64,000 nt of DNA, taken from contig NZ_CP132339.1 of the NCBI RefSeq assembly GCF_030944405.1, forward strand, positions 4,712,001 through 4,776,000, written 5' to 3'. Position numbers and translations under genes: made by a program. The notes beneath the pieces are model-generated. The model worked only from the letters and a program-made list of their open reading frames with translations, had not been told where the DNA came from and made no database searches. Positions 1 through 8,089 of the stretch are shown here, piece after piece. The number at the start of each line of letters is the position of its first letter. The stretch's first letter is position 1. The stretch comes from Janthinobacterium sp. J1-1 (GTDB taxonomy: Bacteria > Pseudomonadota > Gammaproteobacteria > Burkholderiales > Burkholderiaceae_D).

Positions 1-506
1 TGCAGTTCATGGCCGGCAATATCGACAAGAGCATTGCGGCCTTGCGCTGCGTGATCGCCGGCCTGCGCCCGCCCGCGCTGGAGCAGGGTCCGCAAGCCGC
101 CCTGCGTCAACTGCTGGCGGAGTTCACGCGCGCCACCGGCATTCCCGTCAAACACGCCTTCGTGCTGGCCGATGCACACCAGGCCAGCCTGGGCTTGCAT
201 GAAACCGTGCTGTACCGCGCACTGCAGGAAGCGCTGGCCAATATCGCGCGCCATGCGCAGGCCACGCAGGTGCAGGTGCGCCTGCAATGCCAGGGCAGCT
301 TGCTGCAACTGTATATCGCCGACAATGGCATCGGCATGCGCGACGTGACGGCGCGCACCGGCTGTGGACTGGCCGGCATGGAAGAACGCCTGCAGGAAGC
401 GGGCGGCGTGCTGCGCCTCGCCAGCCGGGTCGGTGCCGGCACCACCTTGCAGCTGTCGCTGCCGATGCTGGCCGGGCAAGGCGCAGCGCCGGTCCGAGTC
501 GCTTGA
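1..506 (+). CDS. Sensor histidine kinase, C-terminal part (NarL/DegS-type), 5' end outside window
   Basis: The frame is open to the left edge, so the N-terminal sensor and the phosphoacceptor His are not visible. What remains is the end of a HisKA_3-like dimerisation region (LRPPALEQG) followed by a full HATPase_c domain: an N-box (QEALANIARHA), a G1 box (DNGIGM) and a glycine-rich G2 region (GCGLAGMEERL) ending in GTTLQLSLP. This arrangement is typical of kinases that pair with LuxR/NarL-type response regulators. No partner regulator lies downstream; the next gene is a diguanylate cyclase about 100 bases away, so the partner is probably upstream. The family call is firm, the signal unknown. 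Confidence 0.85.
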   Translation, partial: QFMAGNIDKSIAALRCVIAGLRPPALEQGPQAALRQLLAEFTRATGIPVKHAFVLADAHQASLGLHETVLYRALQEALANIARHAQATQVQVRLQCQGSLLQLYIADNGIGMRDVTARTGCGLAGMEERLQEAGGVLRLASRVGAGTTLQLSLPMLAGQGAAPVRVA

Positions 507-605
507 CGATGGCTATTTATTGCCATTTATCAATATCTATTACTTGCCGCACTGCATCATTAACCCCTGCCCACTCCCGCCACCACCTCACGCAAGGAAG
601 CACCC

Positions 606-1601
606 ATGCCGGACACCCACGCAAGCATGCATGCGGCGCCAGCAGCGCCTTATGCCGCATCGCATGATTTTGCCGTCAAGATGATGGAAATGCTGGTCGT
701 ACCGACCTTTGTCCTCGATGCCCACGGCAAGATCATGATCTGGAACCGCGCCTGCGAACAGCTGACGGGCGTGCCGGCCGCCGAGGTGCTCGGTGGCGAC
801 CAGCACTGGCGCTGCTTCTATGCGCAGCGGCGGCCGACCCTGGCCGACCTGCTGCTGGCCGGACACGGCAACACGCTGCCCGTGCCTGCCGGCCAGCAGT
901 CCTGCCGCAGCGGCACCGGCGAGAACCTGTGCGCCGAAAACTGGTGCGACATGCCGCGCACGGGCCGGCGCCGCTACCTGGCGGTGGACGCCAGCCCCAT
1001 CTATGGCAAGCATGGCGAGCTGATCGCCGTGGTGGAAACCCTGCGCGACATCACCGAGGAGAAGCGCGCCCAGGCCGCGCTGGAACGCCTGGCCATGCAC
1101 GACGGCCTGACGGGCCTGGCCAACCGCCGCTGTTTCGACGACACCGTGCAGGCGGAATGGCAACGCGCCCAGCGCCAGCAACTGCCCTTGTCCCTGCTGA
1201 TGGTCGACGTCGACAATTTCAAGCAATACAACGACAGCCACGGCCACATGAAGGGCGACGATTGCCTGCGCAGGGTGGCCGGCGCGGTGGCCAGCGAGAT
1301 GCGCAGCAACGACCTGGTGGCACGCTACGGCGGCGAAGAGTTCGCCGTGATCCTGCCAAACCAGTCCCTGAAAGGCGCCGCCATCGTGGCCGAGCGCATA
1401 CGCCATCGCGTGGAGCGGCTGCGGTTGCCAAGCGACCATGCCGGCACGCCGTGCGTGACCGTCAGCATCGGCGCGGCCACCGCCCTGCCCGGCGTTGGCA
1501 CGGAACCGGCGCAACTGATCCATACGGCCGACAGCGCGCTGTACCGCGCCAAGCACCTGGGCCGCAATCGCATCAGTTTGCCTGAAGTGGCAAGCTGCTG
1601 A
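606..1601 (+). CDS. PAS-GGDEF diguanylate cyclase
   Basis: This 331-residue protein makes the second messenger c-di-GMP from two GTP. It has an N-terminal PAS domain (about residues 25-150, ending in the PAC-like VVETLRDIT) and a C-terminal GGDEF domain (about 160-328). The active-site motif is intact as GGEEF at residues 242-246, and RSND (233-236), five residues upstream, is a proper inhibitory I-site, so catalysis and product feedback are both expected. No signal peptide or membrane segment is visible, so it is probably cytoplasmic. PAS residues 100-115 contain three cysteines, which may bind a cofactor or metal (inference). The start is supported by AAGGAAG six bases before the ATG. Confidence 0.92.
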   Translation: MPDTHASMHAAPAAPYAASHDFAVKMMEMLVVPTFVLDAHGKIMIWNRACEQLTGVPAAEVLGGDQHWRCFYAQRRPTLADLLLAGHGNTLPVPAGQQSCRSGTGENLCAENWCDMPRTGRRRYLAVDASPIYGKHGELIAVVETLRDITEEKRAQAALERLAMHDGLTGLANRRCFDDTVQAEWQRAQRQQLPLSLLMVDVDNFKQYNDSHGHMKGDDCLRRVAGAVASEMRSNDLVARYGGEEFAVILPNQSLKGAAIVAERIRHRVERLRLPSDHAGTPCVTVSIGAATALPGVGTEPAQLIHTADSALYRAKHLGRNRISLPEVASC

Positions 1602-1611
1602 CATGCCACAA

Positions 1612-1636
1612 GACCAAATTTGATATATATTTGGTC
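1612..1636. promoter_or_regulatory. Palindromic operator in front of the toxin-antitoxin pair
   Basis: GACCAAAT and ATTTGGTC form perfect 8-base inverted arms around a 9-base AT-rich centre, 30 bases before the antitoxin start. Phd/YefM antitoxins repress their own operon through such palindromes, so this is the likely autoregulatory site. The AT-rich centre may also contain the -10 element. Confidence 0.6.
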
Positions 1637-1665
1637 GCATCAACCCAATCATGATGGGAGCCAGC

Positions 1666-1953
1666 ATGGACGCCACCGAACGCATCAAACCCATTTCCTA
1701 TTTAAAAGCCAATACGACCGAGATCGTCAGCGGTTTCGATAGTGGCCAGCATGATCCCATCATCATCACGCAAAATGGCGAAGCCAAGATGGTGGCGCTG
1801 TCCATGCACGCCTACCAGGAAAACAAGCGCCATTTGCGGCAATTGCGTGAACAGCATGCGTTCATGAAGCTGATCGCCATGGGCAATGCCGACATCGCGC
1901 GCGGCGACACCGTGACGGAAGACGATTTCCTGGCCCGGCTCGACCAGGATTGA
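1666..1953 (+). CDS. Type II antitoxin, Phd/YefM family
   Basis: This 95-residue protein has the Phd/YefM fold signature: IKPISYLKANTTEIV followed by PIIITQNGEAKMVALSMHAYQE, which forms the DNA-binding N-terminal half. The C-terminal half is charged and would wrap the toxin. An earlier in-frame ATG exists at 1651, but GGGAG five bases before the ATG at 1666 decides the start. The toxin starts one base after the stop codon. The protein should neutralise the toxin and repress the operon together with it through the upstream palindrome. Confidence 0.88.
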   Translation: MDATERIKPISYLKANTTEIVSGFDSGQHDPIIITQNGEAKMVALSMHAYQENKRHLRQLREQHAFMKLIAMGNADIARGDTVTEDDFLARLDQD

Positions 1954-1954
1954 C

Positions 1955-2287
1955 ATGACCCGCATCGTCATGCTGAAAAGTGCCGAGCTGGACTTCAAGG
2001 AACTGTGCCATGACTTCAAGGCCCGTCATGGCGCGCCAGCCTGTGCGGCATTCAGGGCCGCCTTCAAAACCTTGCTGACGGACCTGAAACAATTCCCCGA
2101 CAGCGGCGCACCCGTTACCGAAGCCGCTGCCGTCGGCATGCTGATACGCCAGCGCATATGCGAGCAGGGCCGCGTGGTGTATCACCATGAGCAGGCCAGC
2201 AAAACGATTTATATCCGCATGTTCCTGCCCACCCAGCGCAACTTCCTCGAACACCTGACCAACCGCATACTGCGCCCCGGCTTTTGA
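1955..2287 (+). CDS. Type II toxin, RelE/ParE superfamily
   Basis: This small protein (110 aa) has the RelE/ParE pattern: a helical N-terminal half (ELDFKELCHDF), then a beta-sheet core with R-x-R and VVYHHEQ, and a final strand TIYIRMFLPTQRNFLEH. It follows the antitoxin gene with a one-base gap, so the two are translationally coupled. RelE members cleave mRNA at the ribosome and ParE members poison gyrase; the sequence alone does not separate these, although the lack of an obvious RelE catalytic Lys/Arg cluster makes ParE-like slightly more likely. Role on the chromosome (stress, stabilisation of the region or none) is unknown. Confidence 0.85.
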   Translation: MTRIVMLKSAELDFKELCHDFKARHGAPACAAFRAAFKTLLTDLKQFPDSGAPVTEAAAVGMLIRQRICEQGRVVYHHEQASKTIYIRMFLPTQRNFLEHLTNRILRPGF

Positions 2288-2375
2288 CACGCTCGGCTTC
2301 CCCTATGCACGACAGCAAGATTATTCTATGCTGCGGCGTTGCACTTTCAACTTATCCCGAAAGAAGGAGCCCTAC

Positions 2376-5255
2376 GTGTCAAGAATGATTCCTGCATTTG
2401 CCCTGGCTTTGTCGGCCATGGCGTCATCCGCCATCGCCCAGCAAGCGGCCACCACCCCGCCGGGCAAACCTGCCAGCGCCAAAAGCGCTGCCGCCGCCAA
2501 GGCCGACCTGCTGCCGTTCAGGGCGACCGAAAAAACGCTGGCCAATGGCCTGAAAATCATCGTCGTGCCGACCGGTTTTCCGAATATCGTCTCGCTGCAG
2601 ATTCCCGTCCAGACCGGTTCGCGCAATGAAGTCGAGCCGGGCAAGTCCGGCTTTGCGCATTTTTTTGAACATATGATGTTCCGCGGCACCAAGGCTTATC
2701 CGCCCGAGCAATACCAGGAGATCATCACCAGGGCCGGCGCGCGCCAGAACGCCTACACCAGCGACGACCTGACCAATTACCACACCACCTTCGCGAAAGA
2801 CGACCTGGAAACCGTGCTGAAGGTGGAAGCGGACCGCTTCCAGCACCTCGATTATCCGGAAGACGCCTTCAAGACCGAATCGCGCGCCGTGCTGGGCGAG
2901 TACAACAAGAACAGCGCCAATCCGGTGTCGAAACTGTTCGAAGTGATGCGCGACAGCGCCTACACCACGCATACCTACAAGCATACGACGATGGGCTTCA
3001 TCAAGGACATCGAAGACATGCCGAACCAGTACGCGTATTCGAAGCTGTTCTTCGACCGCTGGTACAGGCCGGAACGCACGACCATCATCATCGCCGGCGA
3101 CGTCGAGCCGCAAAAAGCCATCGCGCTGGTGGAAAAATACTGGAGCAAATGGCAGCGCGGCAAGCAGCAGGCGGCCGTGCCGGCGGAACCGGCGCCACGT
3201 GGCCCCGTCTACAGCCATGTCGCCTGGCCGACACCGACCCTGCCCTGGGTGGCGGTGGGCTTCCACGCACCGGCGTTTTCCGTGAAAGACAAGGACCAGG
3301 CCGCGCTGGCGACCCTGCTGTCGCTGTCGTTCGGCCGCACCTCGCCGCTGTACCAGCGCCTGGTGCAGAACGAACAGAAGGTCGATCAGCTGTTCGACAT
3401 GACGCCGAACCGGGTCGATCCGACCCTGGCCGTGATCGGCGCGCGCGTGAAAAACATCGATGACGCCGTGTACGTACGCGACGCCATCCTGAAGACCGTG
3501 GCGCAATTGCGCGACACGCCAGTCAGCGACAAGGACCTGGCGGACGCCAAGTCGGCGCAAAAATACGGCTTGATCCGCTCGCTCGACAATACCGAGCAGA
3601 TCGCCGGCACCTTGGCCTCCTACGTGCATTTCGACCGGTCTTATGCCACCATCAACCAGTACTACCGCCTGCTCGACACCCTCACGCCAGCCGACCTGCA
3701 AGCGGCCGCGCGCGCCTATCTGACGGACGAGCGCCTGGTCGTCACCACCCTGTCGAACCAGGCCATGCCGTCCGCCATCGCCACCACGCCAAAGCTGGCC
3801 AGCCTGCTGCCGGCCGCGCCGACGGCGAAATTCGACGTGCTGGTGCAAAAATCGAGCTTGCCGCAAATCCGCTACAAGCTGCTGTTTACGGTAGGCTCGG
3901 CGCAGGACCCGCAGGGCAAGGAAGGCCTGGCCGCGCTGACGGCCGCGATGGTGGCCTCGGGCGGATCTGGCCAGCGCAAGATCGACGAGATCAACCAGGC
4001 CCTGTTCCCGCTGGCCGGCAGCTTCAGCCAGCAGACCGACAAGGAAATGACGACGTTTACGGGTGCCATCCACAGGGATAACTGGGCGCAGTTCAACCAG
4101 ATCGCCCTGCCGCAGCTGCTGTCGCCGGGTTTCCGCGAGGACGATTTCCGCCGCCTCAAGGATGGCCAGAAGAACGCGCTGCTGCTGGACCTGAAGGACA
4201 ATAACGAGGAAGAATTCGCCAAGGAACGCCTGCAAACCAATGTGTATGCGGGCACGCCGTATGGCCATCCGGTGCTGGGCACCCTGGCCGGCATCGAGGC
4301 GATCACCCTGGACGACGTGAAACAGTTCTGGAAGAGCGCCTACGCACAAGGTGCGGTCAAGGTCGGCATCTCCGGCGACGTCTCCGACGGCATGACGGCT
4401 TCGCTGACGCAGGCGTTGGCGCAGCTCCCAAGCGGTCCTGGCTTGCCGGCCAGCGTGAAACCGGTGGGCCACAAGGCGCAGGGCCTGCAAGTGGAGATCA
4501 TCGAGAAAAACACGCGCGCCACCGCGATTTCCTTCGGCCTGCCGCTCGACGTGACACGCACGCATCCGGACTTCCCGGCCCTGTGGCTGGCGAAAACCTG
4601 GCTCGGCGAACACCGCGCGTCGAACTCCTATCTGTACCAGCGCATCCGTGAAATCCGCGGCATGAACTATGGCGACTATGCGTATATCGAAGCCTTCCCG
4701 CGCGGCATGAACCAGTTCTTCCCCAGCCCCAACCTGGGCCGCAAGGCGCAGCTGTTTGAAATCTGGATCCGCCCGGTCGCGCCGGAAAACGCCCACTTCG
4801 CGCTGCGCGTGGCCCTGACGGAATTGGGCAAGCTGGTCGACAACGGCCTGACGCAGGAACAGTTCGAGACCACCCGTGGCTACCTGATGAAAAACGTCTT
4901 CGTGATGACCTCGACGCAGGACCAGCAACTGGGCTATGCGCTCGACTCGCAATGGTATGGCACGCCCGAGTTCACCAAGCTGATGCGCGATGGCCTGTCG
5001 AAGCTGACGGTGCTTGACGTGAACAGCGCCATCAAACGGCACTTGTCGGCGCAGAACCTGTCGGTGGTGATGGTGGCCAAGGATGCGGCCGGCCTGAAGG
5101 AAAAGCTGGCCAGCGATGCGTTCTCGCCGATCAAGTACGACGGCAACAAGCCGCAAGCCTTGCTCGATGAAGACAAGGTGATCGGCGCGATGAAGCTGAA
5201 CATCCAGCCGGCAGCCATCGTGGTCACGCCTGCGGCGCAGGCGTTTGCCAGGTAA
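2376..5255 (+). CDS. Secreted M16 family zinc metallopeptidase (pitrilysin/insulinase type)
   Basis: The 959-residue product has two M16 modules. The first carries the inverted zinc motif HFFEH (H95, E98, H99), with the distal acidic ligand expected in TESRAVLGEYN about 75 residues later; the second module is the non-catalytic half that closes the clamshell. A signal peptide is clear if translation begins at the GTG at 2376 (SRMIPAFALALSAMASSAIAQQA). That start has AAGGAG six bases upstream, whereas the ATG at 2328 would add an unnatural charged extension, so the GTG is chosen. It probably degrades peptides in the periplasm. A strong hairpin follows the gene. Confidence 0.9.
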   Translation: MSRMIPAFALALSAMASSAIAQQAATTPPGKPASAKSAAAAKADLLPFRATEKTLANGLKIIVVPTGFPNIVSLQIPVQTGSRNEVEPGKSGFAHFFEHMMFRGTKAYPPEQYQEIITRAGARQNAYTSDDLTNYHTTFAKDDLETVLKVEADRFQHLDYPEDAFKTESRAVLGEYNKNSANPVSKLFEVMRDSAYTTHTYKHTTMGFIKDIEDMPNQYAYSKLFFDRWYRPERTTIIIAGDVEPQKAIALVEKYWSKWQRGKQQAAVPAEPAPRGPVYSHVAWPTPTLPWVAVGFHAPAFSVKDKDQAALATLLSLSFGRTSPLYQRLVQNEQKVDQLFDMTPNRVDPTLAVIGARVKNIDDAVYVRDAILKTVAQLRDTPVSDKDLADAKSAQKYGLIRSLDNTEQIAGTLASYVHFDRSYATINQYYRLLDTLTPADLQAAARAYLTDERLVVTTLSNQAMPSAIATTPKLASLLPAAPTAKFDVLVQKSSLPQIRYKLLFTVGSAQDPQGKEGLAALTAAMVASGGSGQRKIDEINQALFPLAGSFSQQTDKEMTTFTGAIHRDNWAQFNQIALPQLLSPGFREDDFRRLKDGQKNALLLDLKDNNEEEFAKERLQTNVYAGTPYGHPVLGTLAGIEAITLDDVKQFWKSAYAQGAVKVGISGDVSDGMTASLTQALAQLPSGPGLPASVKPVGHKAQGLQVEIIEKNTRATAISFGLPLDVTRTHPDFPALWLAKTWLGEHRASNSYLYQRIREIRGMNYGDYAYIEAFPRGMNQFFPSPNLGRKAQLFEIWIRPVAPENAHFALRVALTELGKLVDNGLTQEQFETTRGYLMKNVFVMTSTQDQQLGYALDSQWYGTPEFTKLMRDGLSKLTVLDVNSAIKRHLSAQNLSVVMVAKDAAGLKEKLASDAFSPIKYDGNKPQALLDEDKVIGAMKLNIQPAAIVVTPAAQAFAR

Positions 5256-5269
5256 GTTCGCAGTCGACA

Positions 5270-5294
5270 GCGGCGGCCACCCGATGGCCGCCGC
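5270..5294 (+). terminator. GC-rich hairpin after the M16 gene
   Basis: GCGGCGGCCA and TGGCCGCCGC form a perfect 10-bp stem with a 5-base loop, 15 bases after the peptidase stop codon. There is no run of T after it, so it may protect the mRNA 3' end or assist factor-dependent termination rather than act as a classical intrinsic terminator. Confidence 0.5.
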
Positions 5295-5656
5295 AGGGCG
5301 CTCGCCCCGTCCAGCCTGCTGAAGCAGGCCGGATACGTACCAGCCGGCGATTCGACCAGATTCGCCGGCACATCCCCTTCCCAACCGTCAATTGCCGCGC
5401 GCTGCCGGCCCTCCTGCGGAAGCACCAGTTTGCCACCCATTCACGGTTGGCATGCATCCCCATACTCAACATGAATTTTACTAATACTTGAATGAGATCA
5501 ATTCACTTTACGCATGTCAATAACTCGGCATAAAATACGCAATACTCATCATCACAGTCATTATAAATACTGTCGAGCGGGAAGAACAACAACAAGATTT
5601 AAAACACTGAATAAACCTATTCAGATTTTTGGCAGAAATCAGGACACCAGATCACC
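5295..5656. other. Intergenic region, AT-rich in its second half; probable mesX promoter
   Basis: No gene is visible. The composition changes sharply near 5470 from GC-rich to AT-rich, which is unlike most of the window. A possible promoter is TTTACG (5507-5512), an 18-base spacer and TAAAAT (5531-5536), giving a leader of about 115 bases before mesX. The long leader could hold a regulatory element such as an S-adenosylmethionine sensor, but no known riboswitch fold was recognised by eye. Confidence 0.35.
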
Positions 5657-6640
5657 ATGAGCAAAGATTTTACCTTCAGCATCAAGAGCATTTGTTTCGA
5701 TGAAAACTATCATCCGGCAGATAATACGCGCATGACGACCAACTTTGCCAATCTGGCCAGAGGACTAAGCCGCCAGGAAAACTTGCGCAATACGCTGAGG
5801 ATGATCGCCAATCGTTTCAACAACCTGGCGCATTGGGACAACCCGAACGGCGATCGTTATGCTGTCGAGCTCGACATCATTTCGGTCGAGATGAATATTG
5901 ATGCCGAAGGCAGCAATAATGCGCTGCCGTTGATCGAGATATTGAAACCGAATATCATCGATAAAAAAACCGGCGAGCGCATCGATGGCATTGCAGGCAA
6001 TAACTTTTCATCCTACGTGCGCGACTACGACTTCAGCGTGCTGCTGCCAGAGTACAACAATAACAAATCCAGCTTCAGCACGCCCGATAATTTCGGCGAT
6101 TTCCATGGCAAGCTGTTCAGGCACTTTGTCAAGTCAAGCACTTACCGAGAGCATTTCAAGAAGCCGCCGGTGATCTGCATCAGCGCCTCGAGCAGCAAGA
6201 CTTATCATCGGACCGAGAATCAGCATCCCATCCTGGGGGTCGAGTATCAACAGAATGAATTCTCGTCGACGGATCAATATTTCGAAAAAATGGGCATGCA
6301 GGTCCGCTATTTCATGCCGCCCAACAGTTCCGCACCATTGGCCTTTTATTTTATCGGCGACCTGCTTGGCGACTACACCAATCTTGAACTGATCGGCACC
6401 ATCAGCACGATGGAAACATTTCAGAGGATTTACCGTCCCGAGATCTACAATGCCAATTCCGCGGCGGGGAAGTTTTATCAACCCAGCCTGAAGAACCAGG
6501 ATTATTCATTGACGCAAATTGTCTACGACCGGGAAGAGCGCAGCCAGTTGGCCGTCAAACAGGGAAAATATACGGAAGAGCACTTCATCAAGCCATATAA
6601 AAATATTCTCGAACAATGGGCTGCGAATTACGCGCTCTGA
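5657..6640 (+). CDS. mesX: DUF1852 protein MesX, partner of a folate-independent methionine synthase
   Basis: This 327-residue protein is recognised as DUF1852 by its overall sequence (N-terminal FTFSIKSICFDENYHPADN) and by lying directly upstream of a short MetE-like protein. DUF1852 (MesX) has been reported to be required, together with oxygen, for MesD-type core methionine synthases that need neither methyltetrahydrofolate nor cobalamin. Its chemistry is not established; it may supply the methyl group. No signal peptide or membrane segment is present. It ends 26 bases before mesD and the two should be co-transcribed. The family call comes from memory of the family rather than a search, but the gene pairing supports it. 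Confidence 0.82.
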   Translation: MSKDFTFSIKSICFDENYHPADNTRMTTNFANLARGLSRQENLRNTLRMIANRFNNLAHWDNPNGDRYAVELDIISVEMNIDAEGSNNALPLIEILKPNIIDKKTGERIDGIAGNNFSSYVRDYDFSVLLPEYNNNKSSFSTPDNFGDFHGKLFRHFVKSSTYREHFKKPPVICISASSSKTYHRTENQHPILGVEYQQNEFSSTDQYFEKMGMQVRYFMPPNSSAPLAFYFIGDLLGDYTNLELIGTISTMETFQRIYRPEIYNANSAAGKFYQPSLKNQDYSLTQIVYDREERSQLAVKQGKYTEEHFIKPYKNILEQWAANYAL

Positions 6641-6666
6641 TTAACCAACATACAAAGTCATCCATC

Positions 6667-7695
6667 ATGAAAAAATTATTGCCTACTTCAACTGCCGGCA
6701 GCTTGCCGAAACCTTCCTGGCTGGCCGAACCTGAAAAACTCTGGTCGCCGTGGAAACTGCAAGACGAAGAATTAATCGAGGGCAAACAAGATGCTCTGCG
6801 TTTGTCACTGCAGGAACAACAGCACGCGGGCATCGATATCGTCAGCGATGGCGAGCAGACCCGCCAGCATTTTGTCACCACGTTCATCGAGCATCTGAAC
6901 GGCGTTGATTTTGAAAAACGCGAGACCGTCAGGATCCGTGATCGCTATGATGCGAGCGTGCCGACAGTCGTCGGCGCCGTGAGCCGCCAGAAGCCGGTGT
7001 TTGTCGAAGACGCCAAGTTTCTACGCCGGCAGACCAGCCAACCGATCAAATGGGCCCTGCCGGGTCCGATGACGATGATCGATACGCTGTATGACAGCCA
7101 CTACAAGAGCCGCGAAAAACTGGCCTGGGAATTTGCCAAGATCCTCAATCAGGAAGCCAGGGAACTGGAGGCCGCCGGCGTCGACATCATCCAGTTTGAC
7201 GAACCCGCCTTCAATGTTTTCTTCGACGAGGTCAATGACTGGGGGATTGCCACCCTGGAACGGGCGATTGAAGGGCTGAAATGCGAAACCGCCATCCATA
7301 TTTGCTATGGCTACGGCATCAAGGCCAATACGGACTGGAAAAAGACGCTGGGCTCCGAGTGGCGCCAGTATGAAGAATCGTTCCCCAAGCTGCAGCAATC
7401 GAGTATCGACATCATCTCGCTGGAATGCCACAACTCGCTTGTTCCGATCGACCTGATTGAACTCATACGCGGCAAAAAAGTGATGGTCGGGGCGATTGAC
7501 GTGGCCAGCAATACCGTCGAAACGCCAGAGGAAGTCGCCGACACCCTGCGCAAGGCGCTGAAATTTGTCGATGCCGACAAGCTCTACCCTTCCACCAACT
7601 GTGGCATGGCGCCCTTGCCGCGTGACGTGGCAAGAGGCAAACTGAATGCCCTCAGTGCGGGCGCAGCAATCATCCGCGCAGAACTCTCGCGCTAG
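6667..7695 (+). CDS. mesD: Core methionine synthase MesD (MetE C-terminal-like)
   Basis: The 342-residue protein corresponds to the catalytic barrel of MetE without the N-terminal folate-binding half. Zinc and homocysteine site residues are visible as H211 and C213 (HIC), E253 (LEC) and C312 (NCG), matching the His-Cys-Glu-Cys set of MetE. The substrate region QFDEPAF (about 176-182) is also present. It would methylate homocysteine to methionine with help from the adjacent MesX. The ATG at 6667 is chosen because the protein then begins KKLLPTSTAGSLPKPSW, typical of the family; an in-frame ATG at 6616 lies inside mesX. Decayed mobile DNA follows immediately after the stop codon. Confidence 0.85.
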   Translation: MKKLLPTSTAGSLPKPSWLAEPEKLWSPWKLQDEELIEGKQDALRLSLQEQQHAGIDIVSDGEQTRQHFVTTFIEHLNGVDFEKRETVRIRDRYDASVPTVVGAVSRQKPVFVEDAKFLRRQTSQPIKWALPGPMTMIDTLYDSHYKSREKLAWEFAKILNQEARELEAAGVDIIQFDEPAFNVFFDEVNDWGIATLERAIEGLKCETAIHICYGYGIKANTDWKKTLGSEWRQYEESFPKLQQSSIDIISLECHNSLVPIDLIELIRGKKVMVGAIDVASNTVETPEEVADTLRKALKFVDADKLYPSTNCGMAPLPRDVARGKLNALSAGAAIIRAELSR

Positions 7696-7836
7696 TTTGC
7701 GCGGGCGCTGCTGATGCAGCAGTGGCGCCACCTCACTGACGAGCAGATGGCCTTCCATTTGCTCGATCGCTTCAACTTCCAGCATTTTTTCGGGCGGCGC
7801 CACGGCAGCCCGATTCCCGTCCGCACCACAGCCTGA
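7696..7836 (+). mobile_element. Remnant resembling an IS5-type transposase N-terminus
   Basis: Directly after the mesD stop codon the same frame reads ALLMQQWRHLTDEQMAF followed by HLLDRFNFQHFFG and ends at a TGA at 7834. The pattern of a leading leucine-rich helix, W-x-x-L-[ST]-D-E-Q and a DR-x-x-FQ-x-F block is what the N-terminal region of IS5-family transposases looks like. No catalytic DDE domain or inverted repeats are present, so only a fragment is left. Being in frame with mesD is probably chance. The call rests on a short match. Confidence 0.4.
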
Positions 7837-8042
7837 TCCAGGCAAGTACCGCGACGGCGGCACCATCTACCCGCAATCGTATTGCTACTACGGGACCGTC
7901 CAGCCAGGCAATGCCGGCAGCCGCAGCACGGCCGCGCCGCGCCGCACCGTATGATCCGGGTTACGCCACCACCGGCTACAACGAAGGCCTGCACAACAAC
8001 TATGGCCGTTACTTCTCCTTCAATGCCCGCTACACGTTTTAA
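7823..8042 (+). pseudogene. 3' remnant of a TonB-dependent receptor gene
   Basis: The last 31 codons (7950-8042) encode a typical outer-membrane barrel end: YDPGYATTGYNEGLHNN followed by YGRYFSFNARYTF and a stop, with the terminal aromatic residue needed for barrel assembly. Upstream, a different frame (about 7823-7948) reads PDPGKYRDGGTIYPQSYCYYG, also receptor-like, so there is a frameshift near 7948 and the rest of the gene is gone. An intact terminator follows at 8067. The remnant shows that a TonB receptor gene once occupied this site downstream of mesD. Confidence 0.6.
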
Positions 8043-8066
8043 TCCGTAGCAGCAGTTGCAGGCAAG

Positions 8067-8089
8067 CGCCTCCCTCGGGAGGCGTTTTT
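8067..8089 (+). terminator. Rho-independent terminator
   Basis: CGCCTCCC and GGGAGGCG form a perfect 8-bp stem with a TC loop followed by TTTTT. It lies 24 bases after the stop codon of the TonB receptor remnant, whose 3' end it must originally have served. Now it would end mesXD transcription and separate it from the convergent MFS gene. Confidence 0.85.

Noticed and set aside
2424..5384. An open frame of 986 codons on the strand opposite the M16 peptidase
   Set aside because: It is a by-product of GC-rich codon use; it has no family signature, while the plus-strand protein has a signal peptide and zinc motif.
5470..5656. Riboswitch in the mesX leader
   Set aside because: No consensus SAM or cobalamin element could be recognised by eye; only the AT-rich character and a weak promoter are supported.
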